Source: Fibrobacter succinogenes (GTDB taxonomy: Bacteria; Fibrobacterota; Fibrobacteria; Fibrobacterales; Fibrobacteraceae). Taken from it: 64,000 bases of DNA. A program made the position numbers and the translations under genes. The stretch spans positions 1-64,000 of the forward strand of contig CADBHQ010000001.1 in the NCBI GenBank assembly GCA_902794535.1, given 5' to 3'. The notes beneath the pieces are model-generated. The model ran no database searches, was not told where the DNA came from, and saw only the letters and a list, made by a program, of their open reading frames with translations. This document shows positions 18,197-26,998 of this stretch, one piece after another. Within the stretch, counting starts at the first letter, position 1. Every line of letters begins with the position of its first letter.

Positions 18197-18550
18197 TTAT
18201 TCAATAGCAGCTTTTTTCTGAGAAGCGAAGATATCTTCGTATTCTTCTTTGCTGATGCGGGCGTAACCCGTGGTGATGCCGCCGAATTCATAGTAAGCGG
18301 AGTCGCCCTTGACGCTCATGCAGTAAGGCATGTCGAGCGAATTCTTGCCGCAAAGCTTGCCTTCTTGCATAGTGGCGGTCAGGTCGCCGTTTACGTTACG
18401 AATCGTGAAGTCCTTGTTGTTTTCGCTCAAGACTTCAAAAATCATATTAGCTTCGCCCTTCCAGCAGCCAGTATAGTTGGCGTTGTCGCCGCAGCCGAAA
18501 AGGAACATCGAGGAAATAAGAGATGCGGAAATAAGAATAACTTTCTTCAT
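18197..18550 (-). CDS. Small lipoprotein of unknown function
   Basis: 117-residue protein with a lipoprotein signal (SMFLFGC, Cys about 20) and a short domain with three further Cys after the lipobox region (GCW, LCGK, PYCM), suggesting disulfides. Its stop codon directly abuts the convergent PDZ-thioredoxin gene. No family recognised. Confidence 0.65.
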   Translation of the reverse strand: MKKVILISASLISSMFLFGCGDNANYTGCWKGEANMIFEVLSENNKDFTIRNVNGDLTATMQEGKLCGKNSLDMPYCMSVKGDSAYYEFGGITTGYARISKEEYEDIFASQKKAAIE

Positions 18551-18582
18551 GCTCTTAAAATAGTATTTTTGATAGCTGTAAA

Positions 18583-19125
18583 ATGCAATTTTTTGTTAAA
18601 CATTTGTATTTGTTGGCGCCAATTTTGGCTATTTTGGCCTTATTTGGGGTATATCGACTCATTAAAGCCAATGATCGCCCGATTCCGCATTACGAGCCCA
18701 AGCAGGTCGAAGATACGTGGTCTGCCGAAGAATACATGCGCCATTTGAACTTGAAACCATTCAATCAGCGTGAAGTTCATCGTCTGTTGCTCAAGCGCAC
18801 TCGCCAAAAAGAAGGCGTGTACCTCGAAAGCCTGTTGCCGGTCATGGATACTGCTGGTCTAGAAATCATTCGCTGCTATCATAAGGTGATGGGTGACGAT
18901 TACGTGCCTGTGATTACGAGCGGAAACGATTACCCTTACCACTTGCCAAATTCAAAGCATTACAAGAATGCGGCTATGGATTTTCGCATTGTCGATATGC
19001 CTATGAACAAGCGTCGTCAGGTTGTAGAAATGGCCCAAGATAAACTCGGGCCGCGCTTCAAGGTGCTCTGGGAAAAAGGTGAAATGGAGCACCTCCATGT
19101 CGAGTTAATAGATAGCGAATTATAA
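18583..19125 (+). CDS. Membrane-anchored M15-like D,D-peptidase domain protein
   Basis: 180 residues with one N-terminal membrane helix (about 7-25) and a C-terminal domain carrying the metal-ligand pattern of the M15/VanY-like peptidases: SKHYKNAAMDFRI (His and Asp) and EHLHVEL (His-x-His-like end motif). Such enzymes trim peptidoglycan stem peptides in the periplasm. The match is by motif order only. The gene stands alone between the lipoprotein (divergent) and a repeat element. Confidence 0.6.
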   Translation: MQFFVKHLYLLAPILAILALFGVYRLIKANDRPIPHYEPKQVEDTWSAEEYMRHLNLKPFNQREVHRLLLKRTRQKEGVYLESLLPVMDTAGLEIIRCYHKVMGDDYVPVITSGNDYPYHLPNSKHYKNAAMDFRIVDMPMNKRRQVVEMAQDKLGPRFKVLWEKGEMEHLHVELIDSEL

Positions 19126-19150
19126 AGCAGACAACAAGATTCTTTTGGTA

Positions 19151-19233
19151 CCACACGGATCGGATTTTACTAACGTAAAATCTGTTTATGTGTCTTTTTC
19201 AGAAATGCCGTTAGGCATTTAAAATCCGTGTGG
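19151..19233 (+). repeat. Multi-hairpin intergenic repeat with 10-bp inverted ends (copy B)
   Basis: CCACACGGAT (19151-19160) and ATCCGTGTGG (19224-19233) form a closing stem around two inner hairpins, GATTTTAC-TAAC-GTAAAATC and AAATGCC-GTTA-GGCATTT. This predicts a three-way junction. The left flank CAACAAGATTCTTTTGG is shared with copy A. It lies between convergent genes. Confidence 0.75.
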
Positions 19234-19255
19234 CGAAGTAAAAGCGCTAGATGCC

Positions 19256-20500
19256 TTATTTGCAGCACCTGAACCCTACGTTCGGGTACTGGTTCTGCGG
19301 ATAGAAGCTGAACTTGTTGTCGGTGCACTTACTCTCGTTGTTGGTGTTCCAGGCACCGCCAGCGACTAAGTACATGTTCGGGTGATCCTTGCTCGTCGTC
19401 GAAGTCCATTCCCAAAGGTTTCCGTTCATGTCGTACATACCGTACCAGCTGCGGCACTGTTCCTTACGGCCACTGCGCATGGCAGCCTTCCTGTTGGTAT
19501 TGCACTTGTTTTGCTTATAGCTGTCGCCGTAGCTGTAGCGAGTGTTGTCCTTGCTCTTGCAAGCAGCCTGCCATTCGGCGAGGCTGCATAGGTGCTTGCC
19601 TTCTTGCTGGCAAAGGCTTGCGGCCTGTTCCTGGCTCACCATGTCGCGGGGGAGTTCGTCAACCTTGTTCGGATATTCGTAAGCGTCTACGCAAACGGTC
19701 TTGCCGCCGAGCGGAACGGGGTAGGCGTTCTTGCCGCAAACGTTGTCGCTAGCCATATCGTACTTGGCTTCTTCCCATGCAGAGCGGTTGCCCACGGAGT
19801 CTTCGGCGTAGAAGAATACACTTCCGGTCGTATTGTATTCGATTGCCTTGCCTGCTTCTTGAGCGTGGAGCGTATCGCCAATCGAAAGGAATGTCTTGCA
19901 CTTGATTTCTTCGCACTTGACCTTGAGCTTGATGGGGTCGTAGTAGCGGCCTGCCGGCGGTACGATTTCAGCGACGGGCGGCACTTGGTCGGCGGCACGA
20001 ATGCTGTCTTGAATGCGCTTCTTTTCGAGCGAGTCTGCCTTGGCCTTTTCGATGGCGGCCAAAGAATCGGCGATGCGCTGCAGGCTATCGGCGCGGGCCT
20101 TGTCGATTGCGGCAAGGCTATCCTTGATGCGGTTCAGGCTGTCGCGCACATGGCGAATGCTGTCGCGGTTCACATTGTTCTTGAGGGCTGCAAGCGAGTC
20201 TGCAATACGGAGACTGTCGGCAATGCGCAGACTGTCGTCTGCGTTAAGCTTTGCCAACGAATCGGCCATGCGAATGCTGTCGGCACGAGCCTGTTCCAGA
20301 GCGCGTAGGCTGTCCAGCGTCTGGCGGCGCTGTAATTCAAGTGCGGTTTCTTGTTCCTTGGCAAGTGCTTCTTGCTTGATCTGATCCAAGTGGCATTGCA
20401 CAATAAAAAGGGTCACCAACAAGAGGAACATCAACACGAGAATGGCGATGTTCTTCTTTTTGCGTTTGTTTTTCTGCTGTTCTTCGTTTTCGTTTGCCAT
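19256..20500 (-). CDS. Membrane-anchored SUMF1/FGE-like surface protein with coiled-coil stalk
   Basis: 414 residues: short cytoplasmic Lys/Asn-rich head, membrane helix (about 17-36), and a long predicted coiled coil built of ADSLRIADSLAAL-like repeats (about 50-165). A beta-rich region follows, then a C-terminal formylglycine-generating-enzyme-like domain (CVDAYEYPNK, LCSLAEWQAAC, MYDMNGNLWEWT, GGAWNT, NVGFRCCK). In Fibrobacter such domains are common on surface proteins and need not be enzymatic; many may act as binding modules. It is the last gene of the tilS-ftsH-folP-cdaA operon, five bases after cdaA. Confidence 0.8.
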   Translation of the reverse strand: MANENEEQQKNKRKKKNIAILVLMFLLLVTLFIVQCHLDQIKQEALAKEQETALELQRRQTLDSLRALEQARADSIRMADSLAKLNADDSLRIADSLRIADSLAALKNNVNRDSIRHVRDSLNRIKDSLAAIDKARADSLQRIADSLAAIEKAKADSLEKKRIQDSIRAADQVPPVAEIVPPAGRYYDPIKLKVKCEEIKCKTFLSIGDTLHAQEAGKAIEYNTTGSVFFYAEDSVGNRSAWEEAKYDMASDNVCGKNAYPVPLGGKTVCVDAYEYPNKVDELPRDMVSQEQAASLCQQEGKHLCSLAEWQAACKSKDNTRYSYGDSYKQNKCNTNRKAAMRSGRKEQCRSWYGMYDMNGNLWEWTSTTSKDHPNMYLVAGGAWNTNNESKCTDNKFSFYPQNQYPNVGFRCCK

Positions 20501-20505
20501 AAAGT

Positions 20506-21345
20506 CTAGCCTGCTTTTTCTTCGGCTGTTTCGGTCTTTGCCGATTCACGGACGTCGTTAAAGAGTTCGCCCCAGTGGCGAATGATTTCTTGCTTGAGTT
20601 CGGCGACGCTGATGTTTCTGCGCAGCGTGTTGCGGTAGGCGATAGAGATGTAGCCCGTTTCTTCGGACACCACGATCACAAGGGCGTCGCATTCGGCGGC
20701 AAGTGCCTTGGCGGCGCGGTGGCGCATGCCGTAGCCCGCTTCTTTTTCGGCGTTACCCGTGGGCATGGGCAAGATACAGCCAGCGGCGATAATACGTTTG
20801 CTGTTCATAATCACGGCACCATCGTGCAAAGCGGAATTCGGGAAGAAGAGGGCGCGCAAAAGTCTAGAGCTGATTCGGGCATCCAAGATTTCACCGGTGT
20901 CGGCGTAGTTACGCAGGCCCACGCGCTTTTCAAGCACAATCAGCGCACCGGTGTGTGTCTTTGCCAGGTCTTGGCAGGCGCTTGCGATGGTCTTGGTGAT
21001 TTCGTCGAGGCCGCTGGAATGGAAAAATAGATTGTGAAAATCGAGCTTACTGGCGGCCTGACCGATACGGGTAAGGGCGCTTCGAATTTCGGGCTGGAAA
21101 AGAATCACGAGAGCGATAATACCGAGTGTCGCAAGGTTACTGATAAGCCATACGACGGTGTGGAGTTCCCACCACTGCGCAATAATCCAGGCAAGAATCA
21201 AGAGCAATCCACCGAAAATCATCTGGGCGGCACGCGTACCGCGGAACAGCAAGAAGATGTAGTAGATGATGATGGATATCAGGAGCACGTCCAGAATATC
21301 TGCCGGACGCACATCGATAATCCCGAATAGCTTAAACAGAATCAT
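20506..21345 (-). CDS. cdaA: Membrane diadenylate cyclase (c-di-AMP synthase)
   Basis: 279 residues: three N-terminal membrane helices (about 15-90) and a DAC domain with the catalytic DGA (HDGAVIMN) and RHR (GMRHRAA) motifs. CdaA makes c-di-AMP from two ATP, a messenger controlling osmolyte and potassium balance and cell-wall homeostasis. Its start overlaps folP by 14 bases. In Firmicutes cdaA is usually next to cdaR and glmM; here it follows folP, the place glmM takes in E. coli, and no CdaR-like gene is adjacent. Confidence 0.93.
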   Translation of the reverse strand: MILFKLFGIIDVRPADILDVLLISIIIYYIFLLFRGTRAAQMIFGGLLLILAWIIAQWWELHTVVWLISNLATLGIIALVILFQPEIRSALTRIGQAASKLDFHNLFFHSSGLDEITKTIASACQDLAKTHTGALIVLEKRVGLRNYADTGEILDARISSRLLRALFFPNSALHDGAVIMNSKRIIAAGCILPMPTGNAEKEAGYGMRHRAAKALAAECDALVIVVSEETGYISIAYRNTLRRNISVAELKQEIIRHWGELFNDVRESAKTETAEEKAG

Positions 21346-22213
21346 TTCTTAACGCCTCCAAATACAGCAAGGATTCCTTGGCCTCTTTCACATCGTGCAC
21401 GCGAATGCAGCTTGCTCCACCGAGTACGGCCACGATTCCTGCCGTAACGGTCGGAATCAGGCGGTCGCTCGTTTCGAGGCCGGGCATTTTACCAATATAG
21501 GACTTGCGCGAGGTCCCGATGAGAACGGGGTAGCCGTCTTTCAGGAATTCTTCGGTGGATTTCATCAAATCGATGTTATCCTGAGCGGTTTTTCCGAATC
21601 CAATACCCGGATCAATGCAAATCTTTTCGCGTTCGACGCCGAGGTCCAAAAGCTTTTTCACTTGCGACAAGAGTTCTTCGCGGACTTCCTGCACCACGTT
21701 CGTGTACGGCTTGAAGTCCTGCTGCATGGTACCAAAATTTCCACGGATGTGGTTCAGCACGACGGCAGCCTTGGTGTCTGCGACAGTCTGGAGCATGTTC
21801 GGGTCCATGGCGCAGGCGCTGATGTCGTTGATAATATGCGCACCGAGCTTCATGGTTTCTTCGGCGACCTTGGCTTTGACCGTATCGACCGAGATGTAGA
21901 ATTCGCGTTCCTTGGCGAGCTTGGCGAGGCGTTCTACCACGGGGCATACGCGGTCCAGTTCTTCTTGCAGGCTGACAGGGGCGCTTCCTGGACGGCTGCT
22001 TTCGCCACCGATGTCCAAAATTTCGGCGCCCTGATCCAAAAGCATCATGGCGTGTTCGTAGGCGGCGTCAGGCTTGTTGTGCTTGCCGCCATCAAAAAAA
22101 CTGTCCGGAGTCACATTCACAATACCCATGATCAGCGGGGTTTTGCAAGGCAAAACCTTGTTGCCGATTTTCCAAGGGAGAGAGCGACTATGATCCAGAA
22201 CTTCTTTGAACAT
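21332..22213 (-). CDS. folP: Dihydropteroate synthase
   Basis: 293-residue folate-pathway enzyme joining dihydropterin pyrophosphate with p-aminobenzoate; target of sulfonamides. Recognised by MGIVNVTPDSFFDGG, the ILDIGGESSRPGS signature, IDPGIGFGKT and GTSRKSYIG. The start codon overlaps the ftsH stop (TAATG arrangement), giving translational coupling; ftsH-folP order is shared with many bacteria. Confidence 0.95.
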   Translation of the reverse strand: MFKEVLDHSRSLPWKIGNKVLPCKTPLIMGIVNVTPDSFFDGGKHNKPDAAYEHAMMLLDQGAEILDIGGESSRPGSAPVSLQEELDRVCPVVERLAKLAKEREFYISVDTVKAKVAEETMKLGAHIINDISACAMDPNMLQTVADTKAAVVLNHIRGNFGTMQQDFKPYTNVVQEVREELLSQVKKLLDLGVEREKICIDPGIGFGKTAQDNIDLMKSTEEFLKDGYPVLIGTSRKSYIGKMPGLETSDRLIPTVTAGIVAVLGGASCIRVHDVKEAKESLLYLEALRNDSV

Positions 22214-24315
22214 TACGAATTTTCCTGATGAGATTCTACAGTAGATGATTGGGCATCGCCGTCATTTGCCGGAGTGGTTCCGGCAGCGGGTGCGGGCTTG
22301 ATTTCGGCAACGGGGGCGTCAGTAACCGGGGCTACGGGCGGTTGTTTGCCCGGGTCAGGAGGCGGCGTATTTTCGCGCTTCTTCTTTTCTTCCATTTCTT
22401 CGAGCGCCTTGTACTGGCGGCTCTTCTTGGTGCCGGTCAGTTTCTCTCCAGCCATTACGCGGTCAATTTCTTCGCGGTCGAGGTCGATGAGCTTGTCCTT
22501 GTTTTCTTCAATGAGCTTCTTGGCGGCAAGGTCCAAACGCTTGATGAGGTTGTTCACCGCGTTGTCGATCTTTTCGGCCATCATTTCGGACATTTCTTTC
22601 GGCTTGCTGATTTCGCGGCCGAGGAATACTTCGCCGTCAGTGCGGCTGTAGCATACCGGTCCGATTTCGTCGTCAAAGCCCCATTCCGTCACCATCTTGC
22701 GGGCAAGTTCGGTAGCGCGCTGAATGTCGTTGCTGGCGCCTGTGCTCTGGTGGTTGAAGAAGATGAGTTCGGCGAGTCGGCCAGACATCATGATCATGAT
22801 GCGTTCTTCGGCGTATTCGCGGCTGTAGCTTACTTGGTCGCGTTCGGGCAGACTCATGGTGACACCGAGGGCACGACCGCGCGGAATAATCGTAATCTTG
22901 TGGAGCGGGTCAGAATGCTTGCACAAGAGCGTCATCAATGCGTGGCCAGCTTCGTGGTAAGCGGTGTGGCGCTTTTCTTCGTCGGTCATCAGGAGCGTGC
23001 GGCGCTCGGCACCCATGCTGAGCTTGTCGCGGGCTTCTTCAAAGTCGAGCATCGTGACTTTCTTGTTGTTGAAGCGAGCGGCCAAGAGGGCGGCTTCGTT
23101 CACCAAGTTTTCGAGGTCTGCACCTGCAAGACCAGGAGTTCCCTTTGCGACAGCCTTCACGTCTACGTCGTCGGCCAGAGGAACCTTACGCTTTTTCAGG
23201 TGCACCTTCAAGATTTCTTCGCGGCCCTTCAGGTCGGGGAGTCCCACCACAATCTGGCGGTCAAAGCGACCCGGGCGCAGCAATGCCTTGTCAAGCACGT
23301 CGGGGCGGTTGGTTGCGGCTATCAAAATCACGCCTTCGTTGGCGGTAAAGCCGTCCATTTCCACAAGCAACTGGTTCAAAGTCTGTTCGCGTTCATCGTG
23401 ACCGCCACCGAGACCTGCGCCACGCTGGCGACCTACGGCGTCGATTTCGTCGATGAAGAGAATACACGGAGCGTTCTTCTTGCCGGTTTCAAAGAGGTCG
23501 CGCACGCGGCTAGCACCCACGCCCACGAACATTTCCACAAAGTCAGAACCGGACATGCTAAAGAACGGCACACCTGCTTCGCCTGCAACAGCGCGGGCGA
23601 GGAGCGTCTTACCGGTACCCGGAGGGCCAACGAGCAATGCGCCCTTCGGAATACGTCCGCCGAGGGCATCGAATTTCTTCGGGTCCTTCAAGAATTCCAC
23701 GAGTTCCTGCAAATCTTGCTTGGCTTCGTCGCAGCCAGCCACATCGTTAAAGGTGGTCTTCTGCTTACCGTTCAACTGTTTTGCCTGGCTCTTGCCAAAG
23801 CTGAACGGACCCTTGCCGCCGCCACCCATCTGGCGATTCATCATCAGGTAGAAGAATACAATCAACAAGATTGCGGGCAAGAATGCGACAATCGTGTCGA
23901 GCCAGGTGCTGGATTCGTGAATGACCTTGACTTTGACGCCCTTGAACATTTCCCAGGCGGTAATCTGGTCATTGCTGACTTCCAGCATGTGGCTACGGAA
24001 AGCTTTAGTGTTGCCGTTGTCGTTTGACTTGGTAAAGCGGGCGAGAGCACTCTGGTTCTTTTTCGCTTCGGCCTTTTCTTCGGCACTCATTTCGCGCTTG
24101 CCTTCAATAATCACGCCATCGGGGGTCTTTTGCAAGGTGAGTTCGGTAATCACCTTGGTGGAGTCACCCATCATGGCCAAAAATTCGGTGCGCGTAATGT
24201 CCGATTCGCCATCTTTCCCGGCGAGCGGGAACATGACGAACAACAAAAGAATCATCACCAGTAAAATGATAAAGTTCTTGCTACGGTAGGGTGGAGTAGG
24301 TTTTCCTTGACTCAT
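22213..24315 (-). CDS. ftsH: ATP-dependent membrane zinc protease FtsH
   Basis: 700-residue AAA+ protease that degrades membrane and short-lived proteins. Two membrane helices (about 14-32 and 139-158) flank a periplasmic domain; Walker A GPPGTGKT (230-237), Walker B ILFIDE (285-290), the second region of homology LLRPGRFDR, and the zinc motif HEAGH (454-458) are intact. The C-terminus has a Pro/Ala-rich extension of about 50 residues beyond the usual end. It sits between tilS and folP, 17 bases after tilS. Confidence 0.96.
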   Translation of the reverse strand: MSQGKPTPPYRSKNFIILLVMILLLFVMFPLAGKDGESDITRTEFLAMMGDSTKVITELTLQKTPDGVIIEGKREMSAEEKAEAKKNQSALARFTKSNDNGNTKAFRSHMLEVSNDQITAWEMFKGVKVKVIHESSTWLDTIVAFLPAILLIVFFYLMMNRQMGGGGKGPFSFGKSQAKQLNGKQKTTFNDVAGCDEAKQDLQELVEFLKDPKKFDALGGRIPKGALLVGPPGTGKTLLARAVAGEAGVPFFSMSGSDFVEMFVGVGASRVRDLFETGKKNAPCILFIDEIDAVGRQRGAGLGGGHDEREQTLNQLLVEMDGFTANEGVILIAATNRPDVLDKALLRPGRFDRQIVVGLPDLKGREEILKVHLKKRKVPLADDVDVKAVAKGTPGLAGADLENLVNEAALLAARFNNKKVTMLDFEEARDKLSMGAERRTLLMTDEEKRHTAYHEAGHALMTLLCKHSDPLHKITIIPRGRALGVTMSLPERDQVSYSREYAEERIMIMMSGRLAELIFFNHQSTGASNDIQRATELARKMVTEWGFDDEIGPVCYSRTDGEVFLGREISKPKEMSEMMAEKIDNAVNNLIKRLDLAAKKLIEENKDKLIDLDREEIDRVMAGEKLTGTKKSRQYKALEEMEEKKKRENTPPPDPGKQPPVAPVTDAPVAEIKPAPAAGTTPANDGDAQSSTVESHQENS

Positions 24316-24332
24316 AAAATCCTTTTATACGT

Positions 24333-25460
24333 TCACTTGCAAGATACAAATTTTAGGGCTGCTTCGACGCTTTCAAATTCGCAAATCAAGACAGTAGAGC
24401 CGTTTTTGACGATAGAACGCTTGCGGTAAGCGGCGCGTACGGGAATTTTAACATGTGCGGGCTCTTTTTGGTTGTAAAAGAACCCAATTGGAAAGCGAAA
24501 ACCCTGCTCCGAAAGCCATAACCGGAACATTTCGGAAAGGTCTGTACTTTCGTGAGCGAGCAGAACCTTGCGAAGCTTTTTCTTGTCCAATGCGATTCCA
24601 GCCTTCAAGTCATGCTGACCCATGGCTTTCCAGGGCAGGCTCCGGTCAGCATCAGCTTTCTCGGCCTTCAAAACGGGCGCGAAAATCGATTCGCCAGCAT
24701 TCATCACTTTCGCATACGCCTTGTCTGCCAACAGCGCAATTCTGCACAATTGCTGCGCTGCACCAGGGCATTCTTTTTCCAGCTGCGGAAGGAATTCGTG
24801 CCGCACCTTGTTTCGTGCGAATTTTACATCGGAATTGCTTTCGTCTTCGCACCACTTAAGATTGTTTTCGCGAGCATACGCAAGAAGTTCCGCTCGAGTC
24901 ACATTCAGAAAAGGACGGTAAATGTTGCCTCGTACTTCTTGAATTCCTCTAAGCCCCGCAAGCGTTGTTCCTCGGCGGAGTCGCATGTACATGGTTTCTG
25001 CTTGGTCGCCGGCATGATGCGCGGTTACAATGACTAATGAGGTATGAGGAATGAGGTCGGTCGCTACGCTCCCTTTGAGGTATGAGGTTTTATGCGGGAA
25101 AAATGAGTCATCCTGAGTGATTTCTGCTAATGCTCTGTATCTTGCATCCCTTGCGTTTTCTTCGAGCGAACCCTCGGCATTTTTTAGCGCTTCGCCATCC
25201 AGTTTCTTCAAAAAAAATGGAATGTTATGCGTTTTCGCAAATGCTTCAACAAATGCGGCGTCGCGGTCGGCTGTTCCGACCCGCAGTCCATGATGTACAT
25301 GCGCAATTCCTAGCCATTCAATGCCCAAAGCCTCTTTATTGCAAATAAAATAATGCGCTAGACAAATAGAATCCAACCCGCCCGAAACTGCAAGCAACAA
25401 GCGTTTGAATCCATAATCATGGATTCTTTTTTGGATGCTTGCAAATTCGTCGGTAATCAT
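24333..25460 (-). CDS. tilS: tRNA(Ile)-lysidine synthetase, with a repeat-derived insertion
   Basis: 375-residue enzyme that attaches lysine to C34 of the tRNA reading AUA. The PP-loop LAVSGGLDSICL (about 22-33), HVHHGLR and TAHHAGDQAET are typical. Between ARYRAL and VIVTAHH there are about 30 residues, whereas E. coli TilS has about ten; the extra DNA (about 25035-25120) is full of short repeats (ATGAGGT units and GTCATCCTGAG), so a repeat seems to have expanded in frame in a surface loop. First gene of the tilS-ftsH-folP-cdaA operon. Confidence 0.92.
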   Translation of the reverse strand: MITDEFASIQKRIHDYGFKRLLLAVSGGLDSICLAHYFICNKEALGIEWLGIAHVHHGLRVGTADRDAAFVEAFAKTHNIPFFLKKLDGEALKNAEGSLEENARDARYRALAEITQDDSFFPHKTSYLKGSVATDLIPHTSLVIVTAHHAGDQAETMYMRLRRGTTLAGLRGIQEVRGNIYRPFLNVTRAELLAYARENNLKWCEDESNSDVKFARNKVRHEFLPQLEKECPGAAQQLCRIALLADKAYAKVMNAGESIFAPVLKAEKADADRSLPWKAMGQHDLKAGIALDKKKLRKVLLAHESTDLSEMFRLWLSEQGFRFPIGFFYNQKEPAHVKIPVRAAYRKRSIVKNGSTVLICEFESVEAALKFVSCK

Positions 25461-25469
25461 TCTTATTTG

Positions 25470-26660
25470 TTAATTCCTTGCGACCGAAGAGAGAATTCTT
25501 TTGGTCTCTCCTGTCACATTGCTGCGAATACATTCGTAGTATTCTTCACGGTTGTCTGTGCTGAAACCATCAACAGGGCCGTCTTTGTAATAAAGGGCTT
25601 CTTCGGTGCTGTCGCGTGCGCTGAGCAAAAAATCTGCATTTCCCTCTAGGCACTGTTCCTTTGAAATGGCGCCTAATTGTTCGTGCTTTGTGCAGGTTTT
25701 ACCATTGCTGGAGAATGTTTCGTAGAAATTCATGCCGGTCTGGTCGAATTTGTAGGAACCGTCTATTACAAAAGTTTGGCTGCCAACGGAAAACTCCGTG
25801 TTTGAAACAACTTTTATGACTTGGGCTTCTACGAGAGAGTCTATGTGGAAATCGCTGATGTCGAAGTCCAAATAGTTAGCCAGAATGCTGCCCAACCTTA
25901 ACGTGCTTTCTGTGATATTACTTGGGTCAATGGTGGTCGTGTTGTATACGGAATCCTGGGTGATGGTGATTGTTCTTGCAATACCTTTCAGGCCGCCGAT
26001 AGAGGCGGTGCATTTGATTTCAGTTTCCCCGATAATTCTCTGACAGCCTGTTGCTTTCCACTTGCCATAAATGCCGTTATGTTCGGTGCTCATGGACAAT
26101 GTTTCAACGTTTTTGTAGGCGTCGTAAAACATCTGTTCATCAGGATCGTCAGATACCATTTTTTTGACAGGTCCTGTCCACATGGAATCTCCGACAATGG
26201 TAATCTTGTTTGTGTCGAGAGCCGATGCATTTTCTTCCCATGCGAATGTCTTGGTGCCTGCGTGGTAGTTGCAGGATTCTAACCCCTGGTAAAAGAATCC
26301 TGTGGTTTGGTCATACCGATATACCATGGCGTAGGTGTAGCCTTCGCCAAAGTCTATGCTAACCGAGGGATTTGTTGTATTTTCTTTTGATGAAGAAGAT
26401 TCGCTTTTCGATTCCGAAGAACTGATGCTAGAACTAGAAGCAATTGCTTCGCTAGATGAAGATTTTTCTTCTTGATTGCTAGAAGATGAGCCCGTTGTAT
26501 TTTGAGATTCCGATGAAGAGGACTCGTTTTCCGCTGCAGAAGAGCTGAGAGTCGTTTCTTCAGAAGACGATGAAATTTCATCTGTTGCCGACGAAGAATT
26601 GTCATCGCCGCAGGCGATAAGCATAGCACTAGTCATTGCAAATGCAAATAGCTTTTTCAT
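25470..26660 (-). CDS. Ser-rich lipoprotein of unknown function
   Basis: About 396 residues: lipoprotein signal ending MLIACGDD, then about 90 residues of nearly pure Ser, Glu and Asn, a typical Fibrobacter linker, then a beta-rich domain with paired Cys (ESCNYH, ATGCQR, KTCTKHEQ). The folded part would be displayed away from the membrane. The ATG at 26660 follows GAGGTG; a GTG three codons upstream is rejected. Stop is nine bases from the tilS start, but a shared transcript is uncertain. Confidence 0.75.
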   Translation of the reverse strand: MKKLFAFAMTSAMLIACGDDNSSSATDEISSSSEETTLSSSAAENESSSSESQNTTGSSSSNQEEKSSSSEAIASSSSISSSESKSESSSSKENTTNPSVSIDFGEGYTYAMVYRYDQTTGFFYQGLESCNYHAGTKTFAWEENASALDTNKITIVGDSMWTGPVKKMVSDDPDEQMFYDAYKNVETLSMSTEHNGIYGKWKATGCQRIIGETEIKCTASIGGLKGIARTITITQDSVYNTTTIDPSNITESTLRLGSILANYLDFDISDFHIDSLVEAQVIKVVSNTEFSVGSQTFVIDGSYKFDQTGMNFYETFSSNGKTCTKHEQLGAISKEQCLEGNADFLLSARDSTEEALYYKDGPVDGFSTDNREEYYECIRSNVTGETKRILSSVARN

Positions 26661-26722
26661 AATGTTCACCTCGTATAAAGCCTTAAATCTAAAAAATTAT
26701 ATTTGTTTGTAAGGAGGCCGTT

Positions 26723-26998
26723 ATGGCTAAAAACGACGCAAAAGAAAGCGCAAGGCTCAGAACGCTGCGCATCGACGGCTCCCAGAATGGAGCCACCCTG
26801 CGGACAAGAGTCGTCCGCGACAAGACGAAGTACACCAGAACCCTTAAACACAAAAAATCCCTCGCCGACGCGGGGGATTTTCCTTTTACTTTTTGTAGAA
26901 CTCTCTTACGTCATCCCAGCGGTAATACGGTGCAGCGGGGCAGTTCTTTACGGTTGCAGTATCGCATGTCACGGGCAACTTTTGCTCGATTTCGTTGA
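26723..26998 (+). CDS. Small basic protein gene lacking a stop before its terminator
   Basis: A strong Shine-Dalgarno (AAGGAGG) precedes an ATG opening MAKNDAKESARLRTLRIDG, a basic Arg/Lys-rich segment of about 46 residues that looks like a genuine small protein. No in-frame stop occurs before the strong terminator at 26854-26888, and the frame runs on to 26998, antisense to the phosphatase gene. Either the natural stop was lost, or a one-base frameshift removed it (a TAA lies at the same point in another frame). Function unknown. Confidence 0.45.
   Translation: MAKNDAKESARLRTLRIDGSQNGATLRTRVVRDKTKYTRTLKHKKSLADAGDFPFTFCRTLLRHPSGNTVQRGSSLRLQYRMSRATFARFR
26854..26888. terminator. Bidirectional terminator between convergent genes
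   Basis: AAAATCCCTCGC (26854-26865) pairs with GCGGGGGATTTT (26870-26881), 12 bp with one G-U, loop CGAC. T-rich runs follow on both strands, so it can serve both the small plus-strand gene and the minus-strand phosphatase gene that ends at 26886. Confidence 0.85.

Noticed and set aside
22249-24027. 592-codon frame opposite ftsH
   Set aside because: Antisense to a gene with all FtsH motifs; no independent support.
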